From assembly GCA_937989665.1 (NCBI GenBank), contig CALKRN010000011.1, forward strand, positions 1 through 64,000: a stretch of 64,000 bases of DNA. Reading direction: 5' to 3'. How positions within the stretch are numbered: position 1 is the stretch's first letter; each line of letters begins with the position of its first letter. The DNA comes from an uncultured Desulfomicrobiaceae bacterium (GTDB lineage: Bacteria > Desulfobacterota > Desulfovibrionia > Desulfovibrionales > Desulfomicrobiaceae). The position numbers and the translations under genes were made by a program. The notes under the pieces are model-generated. The model had not been told where the DNA came from. It did not search any database and saw only the letters and a program-made list of their open reading frames with translations. Of the stretch, positions 7,592-17,740 are shown one piece after another.

Positions 7592-9244
7592 ATGGATCGT
7601 CCTGCACTGCGTGCCATCACACTTGGTCAGATGCTTGATGAAGCTATTGCTCAGTACCCTGATAATGAGGCTGTTGTTTATGTGGATCGCAATTTCCGGC
7701 TTACCTATCGGGAGTTTGGTAAACTCGTCGATGAAGTAGCGAAGGGCCTTATGGCCCTTGGGGTACAAAAAGGAGAAAAAGTCGCCATTTGGGCCTCCAA
7801 CGTCCCCTATTGGGTGGTATTCCAATTCGCCACCGCGAAAATTGGGGCGATTTTGCTTACGGTCAATACCTTCTATAAATCTGCAGAGCTTGAATACCTG
7901 CTGAAGCAATCGGAGTCAGAAAATCTTGTCCTCATCGATTCGTTCCGTGATACGGATTATATCCAGATCGTGTACGATCTCGTGCCCGAGCTCAAAACCC
8001 AACAACGGGGATATCTCCGCAGTGGGCGATTCCCGGACCTCAAGCGCGTCATCTTTCTTGGGCCGGAAAAACATCGCGGTATGTATTCTATTCCAGAAAT
8101 TTTCAGTATGTCCCGGATGGTAAGCGAAGAAGAATATCAAGCCAGACAAGCAAGTTTGGACCCTCATGATGTCGTTAATATGCAATACACCTCTGGTACA
8201 ACAGGATTTCCAAAAGGGGTTATGCTCACACACTACAATATTGGAAATAACGGATATTGGATTGGTGAAAATCAGCGCTTTACCCATCGAGATCGAATTT
8301 GCTTGCCTGTACCACTTTTTCATTGTTTTGGATGTGTCCTTGGAGTACTGGCAGCAGTCAGCCATGGAGCAACATTGGTCATTCTCGAGAGTTTTAATCC
8401 ATTGTTGGTTCTATCTTCAATAGAAGAAGAACGTTGCACTGCCCTATACGGTGTTCCAACTATGTTTATTGCTGTTCTCGAACATCGCTCCTTTGAGCGT
8501 TATGATCTTTCCTCGTTGCGCACAGGTATTATGGCGGGAGCTCCTTGTCCGGTTCCAGTCATGGAGAAGGTTATTGAGAAAATGCATATGCGCGAGATCA
8601 CCATCTGCTATGGACTCACGGAGGCCTCGCCAGTGATGACCCAAACTCGGGTGAATGATACCATTGAGCAACGCACCCAGACTGTAGGACGGGCGATGCC
8701 TGAAATTGAGGTCACCATTCGCGACCCTGAAACCAACCAGCCGCTCCCACCGGGTGTCCAGGGCGAGGTGTGCTGCCGGGGCTACAATGTCATGAAGGGG
8801 TACTACAATAATCCTGATGCTACGGCCGCGGCCATCGATGCCGAGGGTTGGCTTCATTCTGGAGATCTCGGCACGATGGATGAACAGGGATATGTGCGGA
8901 TTACAGGCCGGCTCAAAGATATGATCATCCGCGGAGGAGAAAATATTTATCCTCGTGAGATTGAGGAATTCCTCTATCGCATGGAAGGCATCAAAGATGT
9001 CCAGGTTGTAGGGGTCCCCAGCCGAAAATATGGTGAGGAAGTCGGCGCTTTTATTATTCTTAAAGATGGTTTTGATTACGCTCCTGAAGATATCAAAGAT
9101 TTTTGTCGAGGCAAAATTGCTCGCTACAAAATACCTAAATACATCGCTTTTGTAGATGAGTACCCCATGACCGCGAGTGGTAAAATCCAGAAGTACAAAT
9201 TGCGAGAGCTGGCTGCGAAGATGTTTCCGGAGGCAATGCAATGA
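7592..9244 (+). CDS. AMP-dependent acyl-CoA synthetase (long-chain type)
   Basis: This 550-residue member of the ANL superfamily activates a carboxylic acid to acyl-AMP and then acyl-CoA. The P-loop-like motif [11 protein letters not shown] spans 199-209, GWLHSGDLG lies near residue 430, and the catalytic lysine is in TASGKIQK near the C-terminus. Length and motifs fit medium- or long-chain fatty acyl-CoA ligases, but the substrate cannot be fixed. An aggag that overlaps the previous stop serves the ATG at 7592. The region 8080-8560 is more A+T-rich than the ends of the gene. It shares ATGA with the HAD gene downstream. Confidence 0.92.
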   Translation: MDRPALRAITLGQMLDEAIAQYPDNEAVVYVDRNFRLTYREFGKLVDEVAKGLMALGVQKGEKVAIWASNVPYWVVFQFATAKIGAILLTVNTFYKSAELEYLLKQSESENLVLIDSFRDTDYIQIVYDLVPELKTQQRGYLRSGRFPDLKRVIFLGPEKHRGMYSIPEIFSMSRMVSEEEYQARQASLDPHDVVNMQYTSGTTGFPKGVMLTHYNIGNNGYWIGENQRFTHRDRICLPVPLFHCFGCVLGVLAAVSHGATLVILESFNPLLVLSSIEEERCTALYGVPTMFIAVLEHRSFERYDLSSLRTGIMAGAPCPVPVMEKVIEKMHMREITICYGLTEASPVMTQTRVNDTIEQRTQTVGRAMPEIEVTIRDPETNQPLPPGVQGEVCCRGYNVMKGYYNNPDATAAAIDAEGWLHSGDLGTMDEQGYVRITGRLKDMIIRGGENIYPREIEEFLYRMEGIKDVQVVGVPSRKYGEEVGAFIILKDGFDYAPEDIKDFCRGKIARYKIPKYIAFVDEYPMTASGKIQKYKLRELAAKMFPEAMQ

Positions 9245-9933
9245 ACCCAACGTCAGCCCAGCCTCCAAGGCAGGTGCTTGATATATTGTGCCGGATACGA
9301 GGTCTTATTTTTGACTGTGACGGTGTGTTGTTTGACTCGCGAGCGGTCAATCGGGTGTATTACAATTTTATTCTAGAACAGCTAGGACTTCCTCCTATGG
9401 ATGCTGAAGCTGAGGCGTATGCCTATATGCATACTGTAGATCAAGCTTTGGCTTATCTTGTGCCAGAAGAACAGCTGCCCCAGGCTCAGTCATTACGTGA
9501 TCATATGAGTTATAGTGAGTTTATTGATCGCATGATTCCAGAGCCTGGGGTACATGCACTCCTTGAGCTCCTCCATGACCAAGGCATACGGCTTGCTATC
9601 AATACGAATCGCAAAAGTTCTATGGAAATGGTCTTGGAACGCTTTGGCATGGACCACTTGTTCCATCCCGTCGTCACGGCGGCCCTGGTGGCTCGTCCTA
9701 AACCTGACCCAGAAGGATTGCGCTTCATTCTTTCGGTCTGGGCGATCCCGCTTGAGGCTGTGGCCTATGTGGGCGATTCGGAGGTGGACGCCCAGACCGC
9801 CCACGCGGCCGGAGTGCCGTTTTGGGCCTATCGTAACCCTGGGCTTCCTGCCCAGCTTCATGTGGACAGTTTCCACGAACTGCGGCATTGGTTTCTCTAC
9901 ATTACAGGTAATGCCTCTGGGGCGAGACCCTGA
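9241..9933 (+). CDS. HAD-superfamily hydrolase
   Basis: The 230-residue protein is a haloacid dehalogenase-type phosphatase. Motif I is [10 protein letters not shown] (nucleophile and acid Asp 25 and 27), a Thr in the INTNRKSS segment fits motif II, and the C-terminal [12 protein letters not shown] gives motifs III/IV. The helical cap is between motifs I and II, as in the phosphoglycolate phosphatase-like group, so a small phosphorylated metabolite is likely; which one is unknown. It overlaps the acyl-CoA ligase by 4 bases and precedes a YggT gene. Confidence 0.88.
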   Translation: MNPTSAQPPRQVLDILCRIRGLIFDCDGVLFDSRAVNRVYYNFILEQLGLPPMDAEAEAYAYMHTVDQALAYLVPEEQLPQAQSLRDHMSYSEFIDRMIPEPGVHALLELLHDQGIRLAINTNRKSSMEMVLERFGMDHLFHPVVTAALVARPKPDPEGLRFILSVWAIPLEAVAYVGDSEVDAQTAHAAGVPFWAYRNPGLPAQLHVDSFHELRHWFLYITGNASGARP

Positions 9934-9958
9934 ATCCAACCGATGGCAAGGAGATGCC

Positions 9959-10255
9959 ATGGCTTTTCTCACGAGTTTGGTGAGTGCATTGTATGCGGTG
10001 GTGGATACGGTGCTCTCTTTGTATTTTTGGATTGTTTTGGCTGCTGTTGTACTCTCTTGGGTTAATCCTGATCCGTATAACCCAATTGTTCGAGGGATTC
10101 GTTCTCTGACTGATCCTGTTTTTTATCGTATCCGCAAGTGGATGCCATTTACGTACCTGAGTGGTATTGATTTTTCTCCTATTGTTATCATATTGGTTAT
10201 CAAATTTGTGCAAATTTTTTTGGCTCAACTCATTGGAAGGATGATATATTTTTAG
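9959..10255 (+). CDS. YggT family membrane protein
   Basis: The 98-residue protein has two hydrophobic segments (about 8-32 and 68-95) around a conserved polar section with NPDPYNPIVRGIRSLTDP, the hallmark of the YggT family. Members are inner-membrane proteins of poorly defined role, linked in some bacteria to osmotic tolerance or cell division. A caaggag motif sits 5 bases before the ATG. It lies between the HAD phosphatase and a YdcH-like gene in an A+T-rich stretch. Confidence 0.88.
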   Translation: MAFLTSLVSALYAVVDTVLSLYFWIVLAAVVLSWVNPDPYNPIVRGIRSLTDPVFYRIRKWMPFTYLSGIDFSPIVIILVIKFVQIFLAQLIGRMIYF

Positions 10256-10326
10256 ATATACACGGCTAGAATGGCCGAGATGTTGTATAAAGATTGGTCG
10301 AGTACACATCAACTAAGGAGAACACT

Positions 10327-10554
10327 ATGGAACAGCAAGAACTCGAACTTATAGAATTGCATATCGCTACAGATCCAGAACTTAAGAAATTATGGGAAGA
10401 GCATGTTATGTTCGAGAAAATCCTCGAAAAATATGCTAGTAAAACAGTTCTTACTCCTTCGGAAGAAATGGAGATGAAGGAATATAAAAAGAAAAAATTA
10501 GCAGGAAAGACCAAAATTCAAGAGCTGCTGAAGAAATATAAACGTAAGGAGTAG
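10327..10554 (+). CDS. YdcH/DUF465-like small helical protein
   Basis: This 75-residue, highly charged protein is almost entirely helical. It contains the [11 protein letters not shown] segment that resembles YdcH/DUF465 proteins, which form helical hairpins and have no established function. The ATG at 10327 has aaggag 8 bases upstream. Its last codons contain the Shine-Dalgarno sequence (aaggag) used by ilvB, so translation of the two may be linked. Base composition is A+T-rich compared with ilvB. Confidence 0.8.
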   Translation: MEQQELELIELHIATDPELKKLWEEHVMFEKILEKYASKTVLTPSEEMEMKEYKKKKLAGKTKIQELLKKYKRKE

Positions 10555-10559
10555 ATACG

Positions 10560-12248
10560 ATGGCTTACACCGGCGCCCAAATTCTTTTAGAATGTTTACT
10601 GCAAGAAGGGGTGGACCTCATTTTCGGCTACCCCGGGGGAGCGATCATCGACATCTATGACGAGCTTCCCAAGTACCCCATTCGGCATATCCTCGTGCGC
10701 CATGAGCAAGGGGCTGTCCATGCCGCGGATGGATATGCCCGGGCGTCGGGTAAAGTAGGTGTATGTTTGGTCACTTCCGGTCCTGGGGCCACCAATACGG
10801 TAACTGGCATTGCCACTGCCTATATGGATTCGGTCCCCATCGTTGTCTTCACCGGGCAGGTGCCCACGCATCTTATCGGCAACGACGCCTTTCAAGAAGC
10901 CGATATTGTGGGCATTACCCGCCCGTGCACCAAGCATAATTATTTGGTTAAGGACGTACGCCAGCTTGCCTTCACCATCAAGCAGGCCTTTTATTTGGCG
11001 CGCACTGGTCGCCCTGGTCCCGTACTGGTGGATCTGCCGAAAGATGTCATTCGGGCCACGACAGAATTGGAGTACCCTGCGACCATGACGATGCGCAGCT
11101 ACAATCCCAACTACTCCCCGAATCGCAAACAACTGCGGCGGGCAGCAGAGCTCATCGCCGCAAGCTCCCGCCCGGTGGTCTATGCAGGTGGCGGGGTAGT
11201 GGCTGCGGACAGCGCGGCAGAGCTTACCCAGATGGCCCGGACATACCAGCTGCCGGTCACAACGACCCTCATGGGATTAGGGGCCTTTCCCGGCACGGAT
11301 CCGTTGTGGCTTGGGATGCTCGGTATGCATGGGACCTACACGGCCAATATGGCAATACACAACTCGGATTTACTTATCTCTGTTGGGGCCCGCTTCGATG
11401 ATCGTGTTACCGGCCGCGTAGATGCCTTTGCCCCAAAAGCGAAGATCATCCATTTTGACATTGACCCTACTTCTATTAGTAAAAACGTCGGCGTAGATGT
11501 CCCCATCGTGGCCGATTGCCGGCAAGGACTTTTGGGTCTTATGGAAGAATTGGCCCGTATTCCTGGAGTAGATTGGCGGGCGAAGCATGCGGCATGGATT
11601 GAAGAGCTCACAGCCATGCAGCAAGCACATCCGCTCACCTATTCGCAAGAAGGACAGTACATTAAACCACAATGGGTGGTGGAAAAGATCTATAGCATCA
11701 CGCAAGGCGAGGCCATCATTGCGACGGAAGTGGGGCAAAATCAGATGTGGGCCGCCCAATTTTACCGCTACACGAAGCCGCGAACCTTCTTGTCTTCCGG
11801 TGGGTTGGGGACCATGGGCTATGGATTCCCAGCCGCCATTGGAGCACAGCTGGCCTTTCCTGATCGCCTTGTCATCGATATTGCGGGGGATGGCTCTATC
11901 CAGATGAATATCCAGGAGCTCGCCACGGCCGTGAGCTACCAGATCCCGGTCAAGGTAGTGATCCTCAACAACGGCTATCTCGGTATGGTACGGCAGTGGC
12001 AGGAGCTCTTTTACAACAAAAATTACTGCGCCACCTGTCTCCACACCAATCCGGATTTTGTCGCGTTGGCGCGGGCTTACGGCGCCGAGGGATTCTTGGT
12101 GGAGCGTCCTGAGGAGGTGGAGCCGACACTTCGCCAGGCCTTTGCCCATCCTGGTCCGGTGTTCGTGGACGTCCGTGTGGAGCCTGAGGAAAACGTTGCT
12201 CCCATGGTGCCCGCTGGTGCGGCCTTGTCCGAAATGCTTTTGGTGTAG
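10560..12248 (+). CDS. ilvB: acetolactate synthase large subunit
   Basis: IlvB condenses pyruvate with pyruvate or 2-oxobutyrate in the first common step of branched-chain amino acid synthesis. The 562-residue catalytic subunit has the thiamine-diphosphate glutamate in [14 protein letters not shown], the GDGSIQMN...NN cofactor motif near residue 435, and the central FAD-type domain. The ATG lies 5 bases after the previous stop. The regulatory subunit ilvN and ilvC follow directly, giving a compact ilvBNC operon that ends in a terminator. Confidence 0.96.
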   Translation: MAYTGAQILLECLLQEGVDLIFGYPGGAIIDIYDELPKYPIRHILVRHEQGAVHAADGYARASGKVGVCLVTSGPGATNTVTGIATAYMDSVPIVVFTGQVPTHLIGNDAFQEADIVGITRPCTKHNYLVKDVRQLAFTIKQAFYLARTGRPGPVLVDLPKDVIRATTELEYPATMTMRSYNPNYSPNRKQLRRAAELIAASSRPVVYAGGGVVAADSAAELTQMARTYQLPVTTTLMGLGAFPGTDPLWLGMLGMHGTYTANMAIHNSDLLISVGARFDDRVTGRVDAFAPKAKIIHFDIDPTSISKNVGVDVPIVADCRQGLLGLMEELARIPGVDWRAKHAAWIEELTAMQQAHPLTYSQEGQYIKPQWVVEKIYSITQGEAIIATEVGQNQMWAAQFYRYTKPRTFLSSGGLGTMGYGFPAAIGAQLAFPDRLVIDIAGDGSIQMNIQELATAVSYQIPVKVVILNNGYLGMVRQWQELFYNKNYCATCLHTNPDFVALARAYGAEGFLVERPEEVEPTLRQAFAHPGPVFVDVRVEPEENVAPMVPAGAALSEMLLV

Positions 12249-12257
12249 GAGGCAGTC

Positions 12258-12746
12258 ATGCGGCATGTCCTTTCGATTTTGGTGGAAAACGAACCAGGAG
12301 TCCTTTCCCGCGTGGCTGGGCTCTTTAGTGGTCGGGGTTTTAACATTGAATCTCTCAATGTCGGCCCGACCTTGGACCCAACGGTCTCGCACATGACGAT
12401 TGTCACTGTGGGTGATGACCAAATTATCGAACAAATTATCAAACAACTCCATAAACTTATTTCAGTCATCAAGGTGGTAGACCTTTCGCAAGAACAGGCG
12501 GTGGAGCGCGAAATTGTGTTAGTGAAGGTCAACGCCGATGATAGCCGTCGGGCTGATGTGTTACGGATTGTGGATATTTTTCGCTGCAAGGTGGTGGACG
12601 TCAGTGTTGATGAATTGACGGTAGAAATCACTGGCGATGGAAAGAAAATCAAAGCTATCGTCACGCTTCTCCAGCGCTTTGGCGTCAAAGAGCTCGTGCG
12701 CAGTGGTCCTATTGCCATGCGTCGCAGCATGCAGCTTGTCGATTAA
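12258..12746 (+). CDS. ilvN: acetolactate synthase small (regulatory) subunit
   Basis: The 162-residue subunit carries an N-terminal ACT domain (4-75; [18 protein letters not shown]) that binds valine and mediates feedback inhibition of IlvB, and a C-terminal ACT-like domain. Length is normal for the family (IlvN/IlvH). An aggag site stands before the ATG, 9 bases after ilvB. Confidence 0.95.
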   Translation: MRHVLSILVENEPGVLSRVAGLFSGRGFNIESLNVGPTLDPTVSHMTIVTVGDDQIIEQIIKQLHKLISVIKVVDLSQEQAVEREIVLVKVNADDSRRADVLRIVDIFRCKVVDVSVDELTVEITGDGKKIKAIVTLLQRFGVKELVRSGPIAMRRSMQLVD

Positions 12747-12765
12747 CTTCACCAAGGAGCATTCC

Positions 12766-13755
12766 ATGAAGATGTATTACGAAAATGATGCTGATTTGCA
12801 TATCCTGCATGACAAGACGGTGGCCATTATCGGATATGGAAGTCAGGGCCATGCCCATGCCCAAAACTTGCGTGATTCGGGGGTCCGCGTAGTGATCGGA
12901 CAGCGTCCAGGCGGGGCCAATTGGCGTTTGGCCCAAGAACATGGGTTTAGCCCCATCAGTGCTGCCGAAGCTGCGGCCCAGGCGGACCTCATTATGATCC
13001 TTGTCCAAGATCAGTATCAGCCTCAGGTCTATGCCGAGGAAATCCGCCCGCAGTTGACGGCTGGGAAGATGCTCCTTTTTGGGCATGGTTTTAATATCCA
13101 CTACCATCAAATTATCCCTCCTGCAGACGTGGATGTGGCCCTGGTGGCGCCCAAGGGCCCGGGGCATCTGGTGCGTCGAGAATTTGAGAAAGGGGGCGGG
13201 GTGCCGTGTCTGGTCGCTGTGCATCAGGATGCCAGCGGCCAGGCCCTGGCCAAGGCCTTGGCCTATGCGGCGGGTATTGGAGGGACCCGTTCGGGGGTTA
13301 TCGAGACCACGTTTGCCGAGGAGACGGAAACCGATCTCTTTGGCGAACAGGCAGTGCTGTGTGGCGGGGTCAGTGAGCTGATCCGTGCCGGTTTCGAGAC
13401 CTTGGTGGAGGCGGGCTACCAGCCCGAAATCGCCTTTTTTGAGTGCATGCATGAACTTAAACTCATTGTAGATTTGCTCTACGAGGGCGGCTTTAAGAAA
13501 ATGCATCACTCCATCAGTGATACGGCCGAATTTGGCGATTACTGTACCGGGCCCCGGGTCATCGGTGAGGCCTCACGTCAGGCAATGCGCCAAGTATTGC
13601 GGGAAATTCAAGACGGCACCTTTGCCCGCACTTGGATTCTCGAGAATAAGGCCGGGCTGCCGTCATTTTTCGCAAAGCGGCGTCAGGCCCATGCCCATTC
13701 CATCGAGCAGGTGGGCGACCGACTGCGGGCAATGATGGGCTGGCTCGGTAAGTAG
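12766..13755 (+). CDS. ilvC: ketol-acid reductoisomerase (class I)
   Basis: IlvC isomerises and reduces acetolactate to dihydroxyisovalerate. At about 330 residues it is a class I enzyme with a Rossmann domain (GYGSQG, 23-28) and a knotted C-terminal domain with the metal-binding acids in [12 protein letters not shown] and FFECMHELK. The ATG at 12766 has aaggag upstream; a longer reading would overlap ilvN. The loop after the second strand reads GQRPGGANW (45-53). It lacks the Ser pair that usually holds the NADPH 2'-phosphate, so cofactor preference is open. Confidence 0.95.
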   Translation: MKMYYENDADLHILHDKTVAIIGYGSQGHAHAQNLRDSGVRVVIGQRPGGANWRLAQEHGFSPISAAEAAAQADLIMILVQDQYQPQVYAEEIRPQLTAGKMLLFGHGFNIHYHQIIPPADVDVALVAPKGPGHLVRREFEKGGGVPCLVAVHQDASGQALAKALAYAAGIGGTRSGVIETTFAEETETDLFGEQAVLCGGVSELIRAGFETLVEAGYQPEIAFFECMHELKLIVDLLYEGGFKKMHHSISDTAEFGDYCTGPRVIGEASRQAMRQVLREIQDGTFARTWILENKAGLPSFFAKRRQAHAHSIEQVGDRLRAMMGWLGK

Positions 13756-13762
13756 GTTGCTG

Positions 13763-13796
13763 CCCGCCCCAGCCGGTCTGGGGCGGGATTTCGTTT
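13763..13796 (+). terminator. intrinsic terminator of ilvBNC
   Basis: The arms cccgcccca (13763-13771) and tggggcggg (13779-13787) form a 9-bp GC stem followed by atttcgttt. It lies 8 bases after the ilvC stop. Confidence 0.8.
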
Positions 13797-13839
13797 GCAT
13801 GGGTGCTCCCTTTGCGTTAGGAGTTCTCCAATCGTAGGC

Positions 13840-15945
13840 ATGGCCATGGAAGTCCCCAGCACCGAGACTCAGATCCTCACCAAGGCCTGGAATCTGTTCT
13901 CCCAAGAGAACTTTGCCGGCGCGTATGACCTCTGTTTGGCTGGATATGAGCGAGGCTTCCGCAGCTATGGCCTTGTGCGACTCATGCTCGATAGCCTCAA
14001 CAAGCTGGGGCGCATCACGGACCAAGCCGAACTCACCATAAAGATTGTCGAGGAGAACGAATATCCTCCGGCGATCGCGGCTAAACTCTACTTTCGTGCT
14101 GGGCTTATCTTCCAGCACCAGCACAAACACGATGAGGCCCGTGGATTATTCGAAAAGGTCTTGGCGTTAGACCCGGCCTTTCCGGGGATTGAGCAACGCA
14201 TCAAAGCGTTGGCCCCGAAACCGGCGGTGGCCAGCAGCCGCTACTCGTACCTGGTAGAGCGCGGCTTCGTCACTCCAGCAGCCCTCACCAAGGCCCTCGA
14301 AGCCAAAGACCCGGATGCAGTGCTTTTGAACGAAATGGGCGTTCCCAAAGTTGAATTGGGCGAGAGCCTGGCGCGTTTTTATAAAACCGAGTTCGTACCC
14401 TTTAGCGCTACCAAAGAGCCACCCTTTGACCTCTTTGAAAAACGCCGTCTTGATCCAGACTTTCTCAAACGTTTCGGTTGGGTCCCGTTTGAGCAACAGG
14501 GCAACCAGATCGTGGTCCTTATGCTCAACCCCTACGATTTAGGGCGGCTCGACGAGATCCGCTTTATTTATGGGACCTCGAGCATCGTCCCGAAGGTCAC
14601 GCTCTCCCAAGACCTCGAACAATATATCGAGCATTTTTATCGCCAGCTCACTGGTGGCGAAGACTTGGCTTCAGCCTTCGATGAGGAGGTTGCGGGAGAT
14701 GATGCCGTGGTTGACGCCACCATGGAGGCAGACCTCTCAGAGCAAGACAGCGAAGTCGTGCGCATGGTCAATGCCCTTTTAGTGGAAGCCTGGCGCAAGA
14801 ATGTCTCGGACATCCATATCGAGCCCAACCCCTTTTCCCGGTATTGTCTCATTCGTTTCCGCATCGATGGAACCTGCCATGAGTTTCGCAAAATACGTCT
14901 GGCCCTCGCTCGACCCATTGTCTCGCGCCTCAAGATCATGGCCCATCTCGACATCGCGGAACGTCGGTTGCCGCAAGATGGCAAGATCAAGATCAAACTG
15001 CCGGACCGCAATCAGGTGGTAGAGTACCGCATGGCCACCGTCCCGACCATCGAAAACCAAGAAGATGTCGTTCTTCGTGTGCTTGCCTCAGGAAAGCCTT
15101 TGCCTTTGGATAAGCTGGGACTGTTGCCGAATAACAAGAAGGCTTTTGAGGCCATGATCCGCAAGCCCTATGGTTTGATCCTCGTGGTTGGTCCTACCGG
15201 ATCCGGCAAGACGACAACGCTCCATTCAGCGGTGAGCTATATCAACACCCCGGAGCGCAAAATCTGGACGGCCGAGGATCCGGTGGAGATCACGCAGGAG
15301 GGGTTGCGTCAAGTGCAGGTCCAACCGAAGATCGGCCTCACCTTTGCCGCGGTACTGCGTTCCTTTCTTCGTGCTGATCCGGACGTGATCATGATCGGCG
15401 AGATGCGCGATAAAGAAACCGCCCATATTGGCGTGGAGGCATCCCTCACCGGCCATTTGGTCTTCTCCACCTTGCACACCAACTCCGCCCCGGAGACGGT
15501 CACGCGTTTGCTCGATATGGATCTAGATCCCTTTAATTTCGCCGACTCACTCCTGTGCGTCCTCGCCCAACGGCTGGTCAAAACGCTATGCTCCAATTGT
15601 AAGGAGGCCTATACGGCAACAGACCAGGAGATCGAGGAGCTCCGCATGGAGTTTGGCCCGGGTTTCGAAACCCATGCAGCAGAATTTCTCGCTTCAGAGC
15701 GGATTTTGTACCGCAAAGTGGGCTGTGCGCAGTGTATGGGGAGCGGCTATAAGGGTCGGGTTGGCATTCATGAGCTTATGCTTAATTCCGAAGGCATCAA
15801 AACCTCCATCAAATACCGGAAGCCCACCGAAGAAATTCGTGCCCAGGCTGTGGCGGACGGGATGCTTTCCCTCAAACAGGACGGCATCCTTAAGGTCCTT
15901 CAAGGACGTACAGACATCGACCAAGTACGGGCCGTTGCGGGATGA
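13840..15945 (+). CDS. GspE/PilB-type secretion or pilus assembly ATPase
   Basis: This 701-residue ATPase drives type II secretion or type IV pilus extension. The first 130 residues resemble TPR repeats, which is unusual. A GspE N-terminal domain follows. The ATPase has Walker A GPTGSGKTT near 451, the Walker B/His-box region with MIGEMRD near 520, and a tetra-cysteine zinc site (CSNC...CAQC) near 585-630. The start is uncertain: ATGs at 13840 and 13846 are both weakly served. No other pilus or secretion genes are nearby, so the choice between GspE and PilB stays open. It shares ATGA with the next gene. Confidence 0.9.
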   Translation: MAMEVPSTETQILTKAWNLFSQENFAGAYDLCLAGYERGFRSYGLVRLMLDSLNKLGRITDQAELTIKIVEENEYPPAIAAKLYFRAGLIFQHQHKHDEARGLFEKVLALDPAFPGIEQRIKALAPKPAVASSRYSYLVERGFVTPAALTKALEAKDPDAVLLNEMGVPKVELGESLARFYKTEFVPFSATKEPPFDLFEKRRLDPDFLKRFGWVPFEQQGNQIVVLMLNPYDLGRLDEIRFIYGTSSIVPKVTLSQDLEQYIEHFYRQLTGGEDLASAFDEEVAGDDAVVDATMEADLSEQDSEVVRMVNALLVEAWRKNVSDIHIEPNPFSRYCLIRFRIDGTCHEFRKIRLALARPIVSRLKIMAHLDIAERRLPQDGKIKIKLPDRNQVVEYRMATVPTIENQEDVVLRVLASGKPLPLDKLGLLPNNKKAFEAMIRKPYGLILVVGPTGSGKTTTLHSAVSYINTPERKIWTAEDPVEITQEGLRQVQVQPKIGLTFAAVLRSFLRADPDVIMIGEMRDKETAHIGVEASLTGHLVFSTLHTNSAPETVTRLLDMDLDPFNFADSLLCVLAQRLVKTLCSNCKEAYTATDQEIEELRMEFGPGFETHAAEFLASERILYRKVGCAQCMGSGYKGRVGIHELMLNSEGIKTSIKYRKPTEEIRAQAVADGMLSLKQDGILKVLQGRTDIDQVRAVAG

Positions 15946-16214
15946 TCCTTTCAGCCACTCAGCTGCGGGCCATCAAGGAGCGCAACGACGAAGAACTGCG
16001 CAAAGGGCGTTATGCCAAACATGGCTACCCGGCCCACACCATCCAAGACCTGCTCCACACCATCGAAGCCCTCAAGAAAGAAAAGAAAAAATGGCAGCAC
16101 CTTGCTCAGGAGCGCGGGGAAGCCTTGCGACGCATTCGGGAGCTCACCCGCTGTGTGGAGGCCGGGCGGGAGGAAGAGAGTGCCTTGCCGCCACCAAGCA
16201 CGATTTTGGATTAG
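15942..16214 (+). CDS. hypothetical coiled-coil protein, 90 aa
   Basis: I do not recognise this protein. It starts within the stop codon of the ATPase gene (ATGA), so it is probably co-translated with it. It is basic and helical, with a Lys/Glu-rich coiled-coil segment (about 40-65, ALKKEKKKW) and no membrane segment. A role linked to the preceding ATPase is possible but rests only on position. Confidence 0.7.
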   Translation: MILSATQLRAIKERNDEELRKGRYAKHGYPAHTIQDLLHTIEALKKEKKKWQHLAQERGEALRRIRELTRCVEAGREEESALPPPSTILD

Positions 16215-16636
16215 AGGATACAGTTCGCCCAATGCCGCACAAAGAGTAGGGCAAAGGAAAGACCGTTCACGAACTCAGGGTTGCCTGGCCAGCGAAGCTC
16301 CTCTCTTTTGGGCGAATGACGAAGGCGCACCGAGGCGATTGGAAGCTCCGAAGACATCGAATTCGGCTCCTGAGGGCGCGGGGACGAATCTTCCGCTCTT
16401 CTTCCCATATGGGGGGTGTGCCCACCACAACCATCGGCCCATGGCATGGAGTGAGGCGGTTTGAGGGCGCTTTGGGACTGGCGGGGAAAGAAAAATCGTT
16501 TTTTGGCGCTAGCCTCTGCTGCAGGCCGGAGAAAAAGACGCTTTTTGGATTCGCCAGGGGAGAAAAAACCGCCTAGGCTCTCTCTCGGCGTTGCACGCCA
16601 AGCTCTTGTGTCCAAGGCAAGACTTCCGGCGCAGAG
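16215..16636. other. gene-free stretch with two related A/T-cored segments
   Basis: No credible gene is seen on either strand. Two similar short segments, gaaaaatcgttttttgg (16490-16506) and gaaaaagacgctttttgg (16531-16548), lie about 40 bases apart in GC-rich flanks and look like diverged copies of one unit. The stretch ends at the shared convergent terminator. Confidence 0.45.
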
Positions 16637-16670
16637 ACAAACCGCCTCGGTCATCCCTCGGCGGTTTGTT
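16637..16670. terminator. bidirectional terminator between the ATPase run and ppaC
   Basis: The arms acaaaccgcc and ggcggtttgt form a perfect 10-bp stem around a 13-base loop. T-rich tails are present on both strands (tttcat on plus, ctctg after tttgt on minus). It lies between two convergent genes and can serve both. Confidence 0.7.
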
Positions 16671-16690
16671 TCATGGTCGGGGCTGGTATC

Positions 16691-17614
16691 TTAGCTCGCA
16701 AAGGCCTTTTCAAAGTTCGGCACGACCTGTTTCTTGCGGGACATAACCCCGGGCAGCCAGGCACGGCCGTTTTGAGGTTTGACGCCAAATGCCTTCTCTA
16801 CCACGGATTCATCGTCCGAGACAATGAGCATTTCCGAGCCTTCTTTCATGATATCCGTCAGGAGCAGGAACACCGAATGGTTGCCCTTCTCTTCCTTCAG
16901 TTTCTTAATGTCGGCCTCGAGATCCGCCTTCACAGCATCGAGGATGGAGAGGTCCACGACTTCCAACTGGCCGATGCCAACCATCTTGCCGCTCATGTTG
17001 AAGTCTTTGTAGTCCCGCATGACGAGGTCACGGGCCGGTGTGCCCTCCACCGCGGACTTGACCTTGAACATAGCCAGACCCAGAGCGTTGAGGTCGGTCT
17101 CGCCAGCGATCTTGGCCAGGGCTTCGGCGGCCTTTTTGTCCGTATCCGTGCAGGTGGCGGATTTGAAGATAACGGTATCGCTTAGGATGGAGCACAACAT
17201 GATGCCGGCAATGGGCTTAGGAATCTCCACTCCATAGAAATCATACATCGATTTGATGACCGTGGCGGTACAGCCCACTGGCCAAATCCAACATTCCAGC
17301 GGATTGGGGGTGGTGACATCACCCAGTTTGTGGTGGTCGACAATGCCGAGGATCTCCGCCTGCTTGATGTCATCGGGCAGTTGGGTGAGGTCTGACGTGT
17401 CCACTAAAAAGACCTTCTCGCCGGCAAAAGAGGTCTTGATAGTCGGGGCAGGGACACCAAATTTTTCGAGGATGAACTTGGTCTCAGGATTGAGCTCGCC
17501 CAAAGCCGCAGGGGTGCAGGGCAGGCCAAGTTTGGTTTTGAGATCGGCCAGGGCGATGGCGCTGCAGACGGTATCGGAATCAGGACTCTTGTGGCCAAAC
17601 ACATACACGGACAT
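16691..17614 (-). CDS. ppaC: manganese-dependent inorganic pyrophosphatase
   Basis: This family II (DHH-type) pyrophosphatase hydrolyses PPi to phosphate. The 307-residue protein has the metal ligands H8, D12 and D14 in GHKSPDSD, D75 in VDTSD, and the DHH motif at 93-95 (VDHHKLGD), followed by a DHHA2-type C-terminal domain. The ATG at 17614 has ggaggagg upstream; 26 extra in-frame residues further upstream do not resemble the family. Many sulfate reducers use this soluble enzyme to pull sulfate activation, but that role here is inference. Confidence 0.95.
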   Translation of the reverse strand: MSVYVFGHKSPDSDTVCSAIALADLKTKLGLPCTPAALGELNPETKFILEKFGVPAPTIKTSFAGEKVFLVDTSDLTQLPDDIKQAEILGIVDHHKLGDVTTPNPLECWIWPVGCTATVIKSMYDFYGVEIPKPIAGIMLCSILSDTVIFKSATCTDTDKKAAEALAKIAGETDLNALGLAMFKVKSAVEGTPARDLVMRDYKDFNMSGKMVGIGQLEVVDLSILDAVKADLEADIKKLKEEKGNHSVFLLLTDIMKEGSEMLIVSDDESVVEKAFGVKPQNGRAWLPGVMSRKKQVVPNFEKAFAS

Positions 17615-17680
17615 GGGGTTTCCTCCTCCAAGGTTTGGGATTGGTGTGGAATTAGTCCACGACTTTGTTCTAAATATCAC

Positions 17681-17704
17681 AACCCTTGGCATCTGCCAAG
17701 GGTT
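17681..17704 (-). terminator. probable terminator after the PTS genes
   Basis: A perfect 10-bp inverted repeat, aacccttggc and gccaagggtt with a 4-base loop, lies about 40 bases after the EIIC stop. The minus-strand tail gtgatattt is only moderately T-rich. It could instead act as an operator in the ppaC leader region. Confidence 0.5.
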
Positions 17705-17740
17705 TGCAGGGGGGATTTAGAAATTTTGGGAGGGCAGAGT

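Noticed and set aside
11370-12452. 360-codon minus-strand open frame
   Set aside because: It is antisense to ilvB and ilvN, and its composition is that of a shadow frame.
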